Below are positions 1 to 7,827 of a stretch of 8,049 bases of DNA, in pieces. The position numbers and the translations under genes were made by a program. Within the stretch, counting starts at the first letter, position 1; every line of letters starts with the position of its first letter. This stretch comes from UMGS1225 sp034086705. Lineage in GTDB: Bacteria; Bacillota; Clostridia; Oscillospirales; CAG-272. The stretch covers positions 1 to 8,049 of the forward strand of contig JAXDZV010000014.1 of assembly GCA_034086705.1 (NCBI GenBank). Direction: 5' to 3'. Below the pieces are notes generated by a model. It was not told where the DNA came from. It saw nothing but the letters and a program-made list of their open reading frames with translations, and did not search any database.

Positions 1-797
1 CGGAGCTATATGGGATGCTTCGCTTCGGCGGCACATTTTCTTCGCGAGAGATTCGTTTGCAAACCAAATGCGCATCCACAGCGGCACTTGCACGCACATT
101 GCTGCAAAAACATTTTGGCATCACGGATGGACGTACGTGCGGCGGCATTGTGTTATACGGGCAGGCGGCTGCGCTGCTGTTTGGTGCATACCATGCTGCA
201 GAGGCAGACAGTGTGCTGACTATTGAAAAGATTGTGCAGTGCGAACACTGTACAGGTGCATTTTTGCGCGGCGTATTTTTGGCGGTGGGAAATCTGAGCG
301 ACCCGGGCAGCGCGTATCACCTGGACCTATGTATGAAAAACGAGCAAACGGCGCATGCACTGCAATCATTTTTGCAAAAGCTCTCTATGCCGCCGAAATA
401 TACTGTGCGCAACCGGGAGCCGCTTTTGTACTACAAAGGAAGCGAGGCAATCGAAGATTTTCTTGTGACAGTCGGTGCACGCCGTGCCGCCTTTGCCGTT
501 ATGGATATGAAAATTCGAAAAGATATCCGCAATAATACGAACCGTGTGATAAATTTGGAAGTAGCCAATTTATCTAAATCGGTGGAAAATGGAAACCGCC
601 AGTTGCAGGCAATTGCGAAATTGCAGCAGGATGGGCGGCTTGCCCGATTGCCCACTGCCTTACAGCAGACGGCATTGCTGCGTCTTACGCATCCGGAAGC
701 AACTTTACAGATGCTTGCACAGCTGCATGATCCGCCTTTGACAAAATCCGGTTTAAACCATCGTCTGCAGCGTCTTCTGCAGCTTGCCGAGCAATAA
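1..797 (+). CDS. whiA: WhiA family DNA-binding regulator, 5' end outside window
   Basis: WhiA is a DNA-binding protein made of an N-terminal LAGLIDADG homing-endonuclease-like fold without nuclease activity and a C-terminal helix-turn-helix. It controls sporulation genes in actinomycetes and influences cell division and chromosome segregation in Firmicutes. The frame is open from base 3 to the TAA at 795-797, about 264 codons, against roughly 310 for the family, so some 45-50 N-terminal residues are missing. Recognisable pieces are the FLRGVFLAVGNLSDP segment followed by YHLDL (261-330), the NNTNR...ANLSKSV linker region (about 530-585) and the C-terminal helix-turn-helix with HPEATLQ and PPLTKSGLNHRL (about 685-770). 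The ATG at 15 is internal: residues ELYG just before it already fit the family. No terminator lies between this gene and dnaE, so a shared transcript is likely. The identification is firm; its role in this organism is inferred from the family. Confidence 0.93.
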   Translation, partial: ELYGMLRFGGTFSSREIRLQTKCASTAALARTLLQKHFGITDGRTCGGIVLYGQAAALLFGAYHAAEADSVLTIEKIVQCEHCTGAFLRGVFLAVGNLSDPGSAYHLDLCMKNEQTAHALQSFLQKLSMPPKYTVRNREPLLYYKGSEAIEDFLVTVGARRAAFAVMDMKIRKDIRNNTNRVINLEVANLSKSVENGNRQLQAIAKLQQDGRLARLPTALQQTALLRLTHPEATLQMLAQLHDPPLTKSGLNHRLQRLLQLAEQ

Positions 798-818
798 AAC
801 ACCGAAAAGGAGAGCGCC

Positions 819-3800
819 ATGGAGGCAAAGGAGTTTGTCCATTTGCATTTGCACAGTGAATACAGTCTTTTGGACGGGGCCATCCGTGTTGCGGATATTC
901 CCAAGCTTGCAAAGCAGATGGGGCATGAAGCGGTCGCTTTAACGGATCATGGAAATTTATACGGTGCGGTTGCTTTTTACACGGCGTGCAAAAAAGAAGG
1001 AATTAAACCGATTATTGGTTGCGAGGTATACGTTGCGCCACAGGGTCGTTTTTCCAAGACGGTCAGCCGGGAAGGAAAATATTACCATTTAACGCTGCTG
1101 GTGGAAAATGCACAAGGCTATCGAAATTTGTGTAAAATGGTGTCTTTGTCATATACGGAGGGCTTTTATGGCAAGCCGCGTGTGGACGAGGAGCTGCTCA
1201 AGGCATATGCTGAGGGGCTGATTTGTCTATCCGGGTGTATGGGCGGCTATATTCCACAATGTATCGAGCAGGGGGATTTTGATAAGGCGCGTGAAGCGGC
1301 ACGTCGGCTTGCACGGCTGTTCGGACCGGATCGGTTTTATATTGAGTTGCAAAATCATCATTTGCCCGAAGAGCGGGATGTGATGGAATATCTTTGTGTG
1401 ATGGCACAGGAATTGCATTTGCCCTGCGTCGCGACAAATGACGCGCATTATCCGCGCCGTATGGATGCACGGATGCATGAGGTGCTTCTTTGCATACAGA
1501 TGAATCGTACGGTGGATGCAGGTCGCCCGCTTGGTTTTTTGACGGATGAGTTTTATTATAAAAGCACGCAGGAAATGGAGCAGGTGTTTGCGGAGCATCC
1601 ACAGGCATTGCATTGTACAAAAGAAATTGCAGACCGCTGTCAATTTGATTTTACTTTTGATCAGCTGTTTTTGCCCGTATTTGAAACGCCGGACGGCACA
1701 TCCGCCGAACAATTTCTGCGAGCATTGGCGGAACAAGGGTACCTTACACGCGTAAAGAGCGGTGCGCTGGTGCCTACTGAGAAACATCCTGAGCAAGAAT
1801 ACCGTACGCGTATCGCTTGTGAGCTGGATGTCATCTGCCGCATGGGGTACGCGGAATACTATTTGATCGTTTGGGACTTCGTGCAATACGCGAAAACACA
1901 TGGTATTCCAACCGGTCCCGGCAGAGGATCCGGCGCCGGCAGTTTGGTTGCATTTTTAATCGGTATCACGGATGTGGATTCAATCCGGTATGATCTGATG
2001 TTTGAACGATTTTTAAATCCAGAACGCATTTCCATGCCGGATTTCGATGTGGATTTTTGCTACGAGCGACGAGCAGAGGTGATCGCTTACGTTACGCAGA
2101 AATACGGTGCGGACCGCGTTGCACAGATTATTACCTTTGGAACACTTGCTGCCCGAGCCGCGGTAAGGGATACGGGTAGGGCGCTCGGGCTGCCGTACGC
2201 GTTGGTAGATTCCGTTGCAAAATGTATCAGCAACGAGCACGGCATCACGCTGGCACAGGCTGCGAAACAGGGGGAGCTTGCTGATCGGATTGCCAACGAG
2301 CCTGTTGTTAAGGAACTGATTCATACTGCAATGCGGCTGGAGGGGATGCCGCGGCATGCTTCCACGCATGCGGCGGGGGTTGTGATTACAGATAAGCCGG
2401 TATATGAATATGTGCCGCTGGCAGAAAACGGTGGACAGGTTGTCACACAGTTTGATATGGATACCGTTGCCAAACTCGGGTTGCTTAAAATTGATTTTCT
2501 CGGGTTGCGGTATTTAACTGTTATTGCAGATGCGGAGCGGGAAATTCGTCGCACTGAGCCGTCGTTTTCCGTTGCTGCACAGCCACTGACCGATGCCGCA
2601 ACCTATGCAATGCTGGGGGCAGGGCACAGCGGCGGCGTGTTTCAGCTGGAAAGTGCGGGAATGCGGCAGCTTTTGCAGAATATGAGGCCGCAGTGTCTGG
2701 AGGACATTGTGGCGGCGATTGCATTGTACCGGCCCGGACCGATGAACTTTATACCGCAGTTTTTGGAAAACCGCGCTGCACCGCAGAAAGTGAAATATCT
2801 TGTACCGCAGTTGCGGGATATTCTTTCCGTCACAAACGGCTGTATTGTGTATCAGGAGCAGGTGATGCAGATTTTTCGCACGGTAGCGGGGTATTCGCTC
2901 GGTCGGGCGGATGTGGTGCGCCGTGCAATGTCCAAGAAGAAAACCGATGTGATGGAGCAGGAACGGGCGCTGTTTTTGCAAGGGGCCGCTGCAAACGGTG
3001 TGGATCCCGCAGCGGCAGAACAGCTTTTTGATGAAATGGCCGGATTTGCAAAATATGCTTTCAACAAATGTCATGCTGTCGCATATGCATATCTTTCCTA
3101 CCGTACCGCATATCTGCTTTGTCATTATCCTGCGGAGTATCTTGCCGCACTCTTGAGCTCTTTGGTTGACAATACGCCGAAGATGACAGAATACATTGCT
3201 CAGGCTGCACGTTTGGGAATTGTATTGCTGTCTGCAGATATCAATGAAAGCGAGCAGAAGTTTGCTGTCGTGCAACAAGGAGACCGGTGTGGCATTCGTT
3301 TTGGTCTTTGTGCGGTGAAAGGTGTTGGAAACGCTTTTGCAGAAAAAATTGTGGCAGAGCGGCGGGCCCACGGTGCTTTTACAAAATTTGAAGATTTTAT
3401 TGTACGTATGGCGGACAAAGAGCTGAACCGGCGGAGTGTGGAGCCGCTGATCCGCTGCGGTGCGTTTGACACATTGGAGCCAAGCAGGGCCAAATTGATT
3501 GTTTCTTATGAAATTTTGATCGATGCTGTTCAGCAGCGGGCGAAGCAGGCACCGGTTGGGCAGATTGATTTATTTGCGGCGAGCGGAATGGAGACGCCGC
3601 CGGAGCAGCAGGCATTGTATTTTCCGCAAATACCATTACCGCAAGTAGAGGAATTTTCACTGCGCGAAAAGCTGTTGATGGAAAAAGAAACAACAGGGCA
3701 ATACTTTTCCGGGCATATGCTGGACGACTATACGCTTGCTGTTGCACAGTTACAACCGGACAGCATCCATGAAATTCTGCTTTCCGCTGCTTCGGAAGAT

Positions 3801-4370
3801 ACTGCGGGGCACTATCATGACAAGCAGAGTGTGCGTCTTGCCGGCTGGATTACGCGGCGGGTCAACAAACAAACGCGTAAAGGGGAGCCGATGGCGTTTT
3901 TGACGCTGGAAGACCGCTACGGCGAAATTGAGCTGATCGCTTTTCCGCAGGTGCTGTCTGCCTTGGGAGATGTTTTGCTTGCAGACAGTGCTATCAGCGC
4001 CGAGGGAGAACTCTCATTGCGGGAGGATGAGCCGCCGAAAGTCTTGCTGCGCCGCGTGGCGCCGCTTGTCCCGAACGCGCAATTTTCCGCGTCGGCAGCT
4101 GCATTGGTAAAACAGAAGCCGCAGCCCGCACAGACGGGGGGCACGCTGTATATCAGTCTGCCGTCTCTTGCACCGCAGGATGCGCTATACCGGCGTTGCC
4201 TTGCTATTTTGCAGATTTTTCCCGGGGAAAGCGCGGTGGTTTTGCACGATCGGCAAAGCGGAAAATATCTGCGTGCACAGGGGCTACGCTGCCATGCCTC
4301 GCAATTTGTTTTGCAACAGCTGCAGGCATTGGTGGGGCCCAATCATGTTGCTTTGCGGGAGAAGATTTGA
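819..4370 (+). CDS. dnaE: DNA polymerase III subunit alpha (DnaE)
   Basis: This is a replicative C-family DNA polymerase that extends primers on the template at the fork; in Firmicutes it usually works beside PolC. At 1183 residues it is full length (E. coli DnaE is 1160). The N-terminal PHP domain (about 1-215) carries HLHSEYS (H10, H12), TDH (D43, H44), E69, H90, C140 and NDAH (D208, H210), an apparently complete metal-ligand set. The polymerase core has GPGRGSGAGS (366-375), the catalytic pair in PDFDVDF (D408, D410) and a third Asp in KIDFLGLR (D559). It also has YRPGPM (637-642), LGRADVVRRAMSKKK (694-708) and FNKCHAVAYA (748-757). A helix-hairpin-helix (about 829-865), a QIDLF clamp-binding motif (915-919), an OB fold (about 1005-1080) and a C-terminal domain follow. 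The start is set by AAGGAGA at 807-813, five bases before ATG. It sits 21 bases behind whiA. Its stop codon lies inside the promoter of the next gene. Confidence 0.98.
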   Translation: MEAKEFVHLHLHSEYSLLDGAIRVADIPKLAKQMGHEAVALTDHGNLYGAVAFYTACKKEGIKPIIGCEVYVAPQGRFSKTVSREGKYYHLTLLVENAQGYRNLCKMVSLSYTEGFYGKPRVDEELLKAYAEGLICLSGCMGGYIPQCIEQGDFDKAREAARRLARLFGPDRFYIELQNHHLPEERDVMEYLCVMAQELHLPCVATNDAHYPRRMDARMHEVLLCIQMNRTVDAGRPLGFLTDEFYYKSTQEMEQVFAEHPQALHCTKEIADRCQFDFTFDQLFLPVFETPDGTSAEQFLRALAEQGYLTRVKSGALVPTEKHPEQEYRTRIACELDVICRMGYAEYYLIVWDFVQYAKTHGIPTGPGRGSGAGSLVAFLIGITDVDSIRYDLMFERFLNPERISMPDFDVDFCYERRAEVIAYVTQKYGADRVAQIITFGTLAARAAVRDTGRALGLPYALVDSVAKCISNEHGITLAQAAKQGELADRIANEPVVKELIHTAMRLEGMPRHASTHAAGVVITDKPVYEYVPLAENGGQVVTQFDMDTVAKLGLLKIDFLGLRYLTVIADAEREIRRTEPSFSVAAQPLTDAATYAMLGAGHSGGVFQLESAGMRQLLQNMRPQCLEDIVAAIALYRPGPMNFIPQFLENRAAPQKVKYLVPQLRDILSVTNGCIVYQEQVMQIFRTVAGYSLGRADVVRRAMSKKKTDVMEQERALFLQGAAANGVDPAAAEQLFDEMAGFAKYAFNKCHAVAYAYLSYRTAYLLCHYPAEYLAALLSSLVDNTPKMTEYIAQAARLGIVLLSADINESEQKFAVVQQGDRCGIRFGLCAVKGVGNAFAEKIVAERRAHGAFTKFEDFIVRMADKELNRRSVEPLIRCGAFDTLEPSRAKLIVSYEILIDAVQQRAKQAPVGQIDLFAASGMETPPEQQALYFPQIPLPQVEEFSLREKLLMEKETTGQYFSGHMLDDYTLAVAQLQPDSIHEILLSAASEDTAGHYHDKQSVRLAGWITRRVNKQTRKGEPMAFLTLEDRYGEIELIAFPQVLSALGDVLLADSAISAEGELSLREDEPPKVLLRRVAPLVPNAQFSASAAALVKQKPQPAQTGGTLYISLPSLAPQDALYRRCLAILQIFPGESAVVLHDRQSGKYLRAQGLRCHASQFVLQQLQALVGPNHVALREKI

Positions 4371-4395
4371 CAAAGACGGCGCGGCGTGTTACAAT
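4367..4395 (+). promoter_or_regulatory. Sigma-A promoter of the penicillin-binding protein gene
   Basis: A perfect TTGACA -35 (4367-4372) and a TACAAT -10 (4390-4395, five of six consensus bases) are separated by the optimal 17 bases. A TG at 4387-4388, one base upstream of the -10, makes it an extended -10 element. Transcription would start near 4401-4403, about 35 bases before the PBP start codon. The -35 box contains the dnaE stop TGA (4368-4370), so the promoter begins within dnaE. No terminator is visible between the genes, so read-through from dnaE could add to expression. Confidence 0.85.
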
Positions 4396-4405
4396 GGAGC
4401 CTCCA
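4395..4405. repeat. 11-bp palindrome at the predicted transcription start
   Basis: TGGAG and CTCCA flank a single central C, giving a perfect short dyad that begins at the last base of the -10 box and covers the predicted start of transcription. It is too tight to form an RNA hairpin. It could be a small operator half-site pair, but a palindrome of this length can occur by chance, so any regulatory role is speculative. Confidence 0.2.
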
Positions 4406-4436
4406 GAATTGAAATGAATGCAAAAAGAGGGAGCGA

Positions 4437-7160
4437 ATGCATATGAAGCAACCGAACAAACCATCCAAACCGCAGCATGCCGCTGCTCCCGCGTCGCGGC
4501 GCGGAAAGAAAAAGGTGAATTGGAAACGGGAACTTGCCAACGCGGGAAAAACTTCCGGCAAAGTAGTTGGCCGCTTTTTTTCCGTGCTTTTGAATGTTTT
4601 TCTGACGATACTTCTGGTTGGACTGATTGTCGGCTGTACGGTGGGATGTGTATTTGCACTGTATATTAAAAACAATGTGGACCCGACGTTGGATGTAGAT
4701 TTATATGTTTCCGACCAAGATTTGACGACTATGCTGTATTACATCAATGAAGACGGCGTTGCCGTAGAACTGGAGCAGGAACGGTTGCATGGTTCGGAGA
4801 ACCGGCTGTGGGTGAGTTTTTCCGATATTCCGGAGGTTGTCTGGCGTGCATTTGTTTGCATCGAAGACAGGCGCTTTTTTGCACATCACGGTGTAGACTG
4901 GCTTTCTACGGGAAAATCCGCGCTGAATTATCTGCTTGGCAGCAGTACCCGTGGCGGTTCCACCATTACGCAGCAGCTGGTTAAGAACCTGACGCAAGAG
5001 GATGAGGTGCGTGTGCAGCGAAAAATCCAGGAGATTTTCCGTGCTTTGGACCTTGAAAAAAAGTTGAGCAAAGAGCAAATCCTTGAACTATATCTCAACA
5101 GCGTATATCTTTCGCGTGGGTGTTATGGCGTGCAAGCAGCGTCTTACAAATATTTTAATAAAAGCGTTTCTGAGCTTGGGTTGGAAGAGGCGGCATGTTT
5201 GGCGTCGATTATTCAGTCTCCTTCTCGGTATGACCCAATTTCTAATCCCGATAAGAACCAACAGCGTCGGCAGGAAGTTTATAACCGAATGCTTACGGAG
5301 GGGGCCATTACGCAGGCTGAGCACGATGCTGTGTACTATAAAGAATTGAGCTTGAATGTGTCCGACGGCGAAACAACACAAACGGCGGAAAAGCCGAATT
5401 CTTGGTTTAAAGATGCGTTAATTGACGAGGTGCTTGCGGATTTACAAGAAGAGTACCAGCTGCCCAAGGCAGTTGCCGCCCGTATGCTGTATTCCGAGGG
5501 GCTGCAAATTTATACAACGGTCGATCCGCAGTTGCAATCAGATTTAGAAAATATCTATTTAGATTTGTCCGGCAATGTTTATGCATTTCCGGAACGGTTG
5601 CAGTCTGCTGCGGTGGTGATGCGCCCCAATGGAGAAGTCGTTGCGCTGGTTGGCGGTAGGGGTGAAAAAACAATCTCCCGCGGTTTCAACCGTGCAACCG
5701 GAGCATACCGTTCACCGGGTTCTTCGATCAAACCGATCAGTGTATATGCACCGGCACTGGACCGCGGTTTGATCACGTATGCCACGGCTATAGACGACAC
5801 CCCGGTGCTGTTTAACGGAGATGACGGGAAAAATCCTTGGCCGAAGAACCTGCCGCGCGGCTACGGCGGGCTGACCACGGTAAACAGTGCTATTGAACGC
5901 TCCGTGAACACGGTGGCGGTCCGTGTTTTGCAGATGCTGACGCCGGAAGAGTCTTTCCGGTTTTGCACAGAGCGTGCCGGTCTGACGTCGCTGACCGATC
6001 ACTATGTCCGTGCTGACGGTTCTACCATGACAGACGTGTCGCTGGCACCGTTGGCGCTGGGTGCCTTGACAAAGGGAGTTACCGTAGAGGACATGGCATC
6101 GGCTTATACAATGCTTGCAAATAACGGCATTTATTCGGCCGGGCACCTTTATACAAAGGTGTATGATAAAGACGGAAAGGTTTTGCTTGACAAGACGGGA
6201 GAAAGCCAGGTAGCCATCAGTGCGCAGACGGCCAGCATTATGACGAAAATGCTGCAAAATGTTGCCGTCAACGGTACCGGAAAATCCATTACATTGAAAA
6301 ATAAGATGGACGTCGCTGTAAAAACAGGTACTGCTGAAAACGATGTGGACCGTTGGTGCGTAGGATATACACCGTATTATGTTTGCGCTGTTTGGTCTGG
6401 ATATGATGAGCCGAAGACGATTGGTACCTCGCGCAACCCATCTACAACTGCGTGGGACGTGATCATGACAAAAATGCATGAGAGGATTCTGCAAAGCGGC
6501 GAGGTGAAAAAGTTCTCTGTTGCCAGCGGTGTTATTGAGGCGAACTTTTGCCTGGATTCCGGCCAACTGTGTACGGATGCGTGTATGGCGGATTTGCGCG
6601 GTAAACGGGAAAGCCGCGGGTGGTTTACGACGGCAACCGTGCCGCAGGAGGGGTGCCGTACGCATGTTATGGTAGATTGGGATAGTGTCACGCAAGCAGT
6701 TGCTTGCAAAGATTGCCCGGCGGAGAACGTTCGCCCGGTAGGTTTGATTCGGGTAACCACACGTGATTTTCCATTGGAGATCACGGTTAGTGACGCGGAA
6801 TATGTATATCGGCCGTGGCAGCCTGCGGATGGCATAACGGATTCCACAACACTCCCGTTTTTCTTCGCGAATGTACCGCAGGGGCACTATGTTGGTTTAA
6901 CGGCTTTAACCAACCATTCTGCTTCCTACAACCGCTATTGTATAGAGCACTACGTGGAGCATACCGAAGATCAGACAGAGATGCAGACGCAGGAACAGAC
7001 GGAGTTGGTAAGCACTACAAGCGAACCGCAGACCGAGCCGCCGGTTACAGAGCCTGTAACAACGGCGGCAGAACCGATGACAACAGAGCCGGAACCTGAG
7101 CCGACGCAGACGGCGGAAGATGATACAGATGCCCAAACCAGTGCGGGCGAAGCTGCCTAA
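4437..7160 (+). CDS. Class A penicillin-binding protein (glycosyltransferase/transpeptidase, PBP1A type)
   Basis: This bifunctional peptidoglycan synthase polymerises lipid II and cross-links stem peptides outside the membrane. A basic cytoplasmic N-terminus (RRGKKK, residues 21-26) precedes one membrane anchor (about 46-76). The GT51 glycosyltransferase has the catalytic Glu in EDRRFFAHHGVDW (E143), RGGSTITQQLVKNL (172-185) and RKIQEIFRALDLEKKLSKEQILELYLN (195-221, in pieces). The transpeptidase has SSIK (S429, K432), SVN (489-491) and KTGTAE (629-634). Residues 705-760 carry six Cys, and the last 69 residues are a Thr/Glu/Pro-rich acidic tail without Lys or Arg. At 907 residues it is on the long side because of these parts. 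A GAGGGAG ribosome site (4427-4433) serves ATG 4437 or ATG 4443; the latter (MKQPNK) has more usual spacing from GGAG, and the choice costs only two residues. It has its own promoter and is probably co-transcribed with the next gene. Confidence 0.95.
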   Translation: MHMKQPNKPSKPQHAAAPASRRGKKKVNWKRELANAGKTSGKVVGRFFSVLLNVFLTILLVGLIVGCTVGCVFALYIKNNVDPTLDVDLYVSDQDLTTMLYYINEDGVAVELEQERLHGSENRLWVSFSDIPEVVWRAFVCIEDRRFFAHHGVDWLSTGKSALNYLLGSSTRGGSTITQQLVKNLTQEDEVRVQRKIQEIFRALDLEKKLSKEQILELYLNSVYLSRGCYGVQAASYKYFNKSVSELGLEEAACLASIIQSPSRYDPISNPDKNQQRRQEVYNRMLTEGAITQAEHDAVYYKELSLNVSDGETTQTAEKPNSWFKDALIDEVLADLQEEYQLPKAVAARMLYSEGLQIYTTVDPQLQSDLENIYLDLSGNVYAFPERLQSAAVVMRPNGEVVALVGGRGEKTISRGFNRATGAYRSPGSSIKPISVYAPALDRGLITYATAIDDTPVLFNGDDGKNPWPKNLPRGYGGLTTVNSAIERSVNTVAVRVLQMLTPEESFRFCTERAGLTSLTDHYVRADGSTMTDVSLAPLALGALTKGVTVEDMASAYTMLANNGIYSAGHLYTKVYDKDGKVLLDKTGESQVAISAQTASIMTKMLQNVAVNGTGKSITLKNKMDVAVKTGTAENDVDRWCVGYTPYYVCAVWSGYDEPKTIGTSRNPSTTAWDVIMTKMHERILQSGEVKKFSVASGVIEANFCLDSGQLCTDACMADLRGKRESRGWFTTATVPQEGCRTHVMVDWDSVTQAVACKDCPAENVRPVGLIRVTTRDFPLEITVSDAEYVYRPWQPADGITDSTTLPFFFANVPQGHYVGLTALTNHSASYNRYCIEHYVEHTEDQTEMQTQEQTELVSTTSEPQTEPPVTEPVTTAAEPMTTEPEPEPTQTAEDDTDAQTSAGEAA

Positions 7161-7172
7161 GGGAGGCGGAAT

Positions 7173-7748
7173 ATGGGGCGTGTCAGTTGGAAAGGCAGCG
7201 CACTGCTTGCGCCGGTACCGGTTGCATTGGTATGCTGCCGCGACAATGGACGTGAAAATGTATTTACAGTGGGGTGGACGGGGGTTGTTAGCACACATCC
7301 GCCGCGCACCTACATTTCCGTGCGTCCGCAGAGGTATTCTTATCAGATGCTACGCAACAGCGGCGTTTTTACAATCAATCTGACGCCGGCGTCTCTTTGG
7401 CGTGTGGCAGATTACTGTGGCATGTATACCGGAAGTAAGGTGGACAAATTTTCCAAGCTTTCTTTGCATAAGGAAGAGTCTGATAGTATCGATTGCCCGC
7501 GGCTTGCAGATTGCCCTCTGACGCTGGAATGCCGCGTGTGGGAGGTACTTGCGCAGGGAACGCATGACATGTTTTTGGCAGATATTGTGGCGGTCAGTGT
7601 AGATGAATCGCTTTTAGACCGCAACGGGCGATTGTGCATGGAGCGGGCGAATCTTGCCGCCTATGCACACGGCACTTATTTTTCGCTCGGCAAGCCGCTG
7701 GGGCGGTTCGGGGACGCTGCGCGTAAGCGGAGAGGCCGCCAGCGGTGA
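7173..7748 (+). CDS. Flavin reductase family protein (FMN-binding split barrel)
   Basis: The 191-residue protein fits the flavin-reductase-like domain family, which binds FMN in a split beta-barrel and uses or supplies reduced flavin. The physiological partner of clostridial members is mostly unknown. Family-like segments in order are APVPVALV (13-20), FTVGWTGVVSTHPPRTYISVRPQRYSY (31-57, in pieces), FTINL (66-70), ADYCGMYTGSKVDKF (79-93), LECRVWEV (118-125), DMFLADIVAVSVDE (132-145) and AYAHGTYFSLGKPLGRFG (163-180). The final residues ARKRRGRQR are unusually basic. A strong AAGGGAGG ribosome site (7159-7166) begins inside the stop codon of the upstream gene and lies six bases before ATG; with a 12-base gap this indicates an operon with the PBP, though no functional link to cell-wall synthesis is evident. 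The fold assignment is firm; the substrate is not known. Confidence 0.88.
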   Translation: MGRVSWKGSALLAPVPVALVCCRDNGRENVFTVGWTGVVSTHPPRTYISVRPQRYSYQMLRNSGVFTINLTPASLWRVADYCGMYTGSKVDKFSKLSLHKEESDSIDCPRLADCPLTLECRVWEVLAQGTHDMFLADIVAVSVDESLLDRNGRLCMERANLAAYAHGTYFSLGKPLGRFGDAARKRRGRQR

Positions 7749-7789
7749 TGGGAAAAGGTCGGAGCTATGATATGATTCCCCTTAAGTAG
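7748..7789 (+). pseudogene. Possible 5' remnant of a gene cut by the insertion sequence
   Basis: The flavin reductase stop TGA (7746-7748) overlaps an ATG (7748-7750) in the TGATG arrangement typical of translationally coupled genes. The frame reads MGKGRSYDM and then enters the AT-rich IS end, stopping at TAG 7787-7789 after 13 residues. The host-like part is only about eight or nine codons. A GGAGAGG (7729-7735) lies upstream, but at 12 bases it is farther than ideal. This would fit a third operon gene severed by the IS, but so short a stretch can also be chance. I do not recognise the product. Confidence 0.3.
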
Positions 7790-7827
7790 ACAAGGTAAAT
7801 AACCAAAATCTGCTTAGGGGGATTTTT
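7777..7827 (+). terminator. Stem-loop with T-run at the IS left end, also hiding the orfA ribosome site
   Basis: Bases 7777-7790 pair fully with 7809-7822 over 14 positions, 12 Watson-Crick and two G-U, around an 18-base loop, and five T follow at 7823-7827. This has the shape of an intrinsic terminator for transcripts arriving from the PBP-flavin reductase side. The right arm contains AGGGGGA (7816-7822), the ribosome site of orfA, so RNA that reads through would also have that site paired. The large loop weakens the terminator call. The arm next to the IS edge could equally be part of the transposase-binding end. Confidence 0.5.

Noticed and set aside
1..9. CGGAGCTAT at the window start recurs at 7760-7768 beside the IS
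   Set aside because: The match is only nine bases, in different reading frames and contexts; it is compatible with chance in 8 kb and no longer flanking similarity exists.
15..17. ATG at 15 as the start of whiA
   Set aside because: The frame is open to the window edge, preceding residues fit WhiA, no ribosome site is present and the protein would be about 50 residues short.
2514..3371. 285-codon open frame on the - strand inside dnaE
   Set aside because: Same reasoning: antisense to conserved polymerase motifs, with a Cys/His/Arg-rich composition and no recognisable family.
4418..4669. Overlapping + strand frame starting at ATG 4418, just before the PBP start
   Set aside because: It overlaps the PBP N-terminus and membrane anchor in another frame, has no ribosome site of its own and its product resembles nothing.
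5712..6887. 391-codon open frame on the - strand inside the penicillin-binding protein gene
   Set aside because: It lies wholly antisense to a well-recognised gene, its translation shows no domain or motif, and it is rich in Arg, His and Cys as expected from reverse reading of a biased coding frame.
7766..7776. Two overlapping TATGAT sequences as a -10 box for the IS transposase
   Set aside because: No acceptable -35 lies 16-18 bases upstream, and the transcript would include the full stem-loop that masks the orfA ribosome site.
7767..7776. Tandem ATGAT ATGAT as a target-site duplication
   Set aside because: A target duplication should flank both ends of the element, not sit in tandem at one end; the other end is outside the window.
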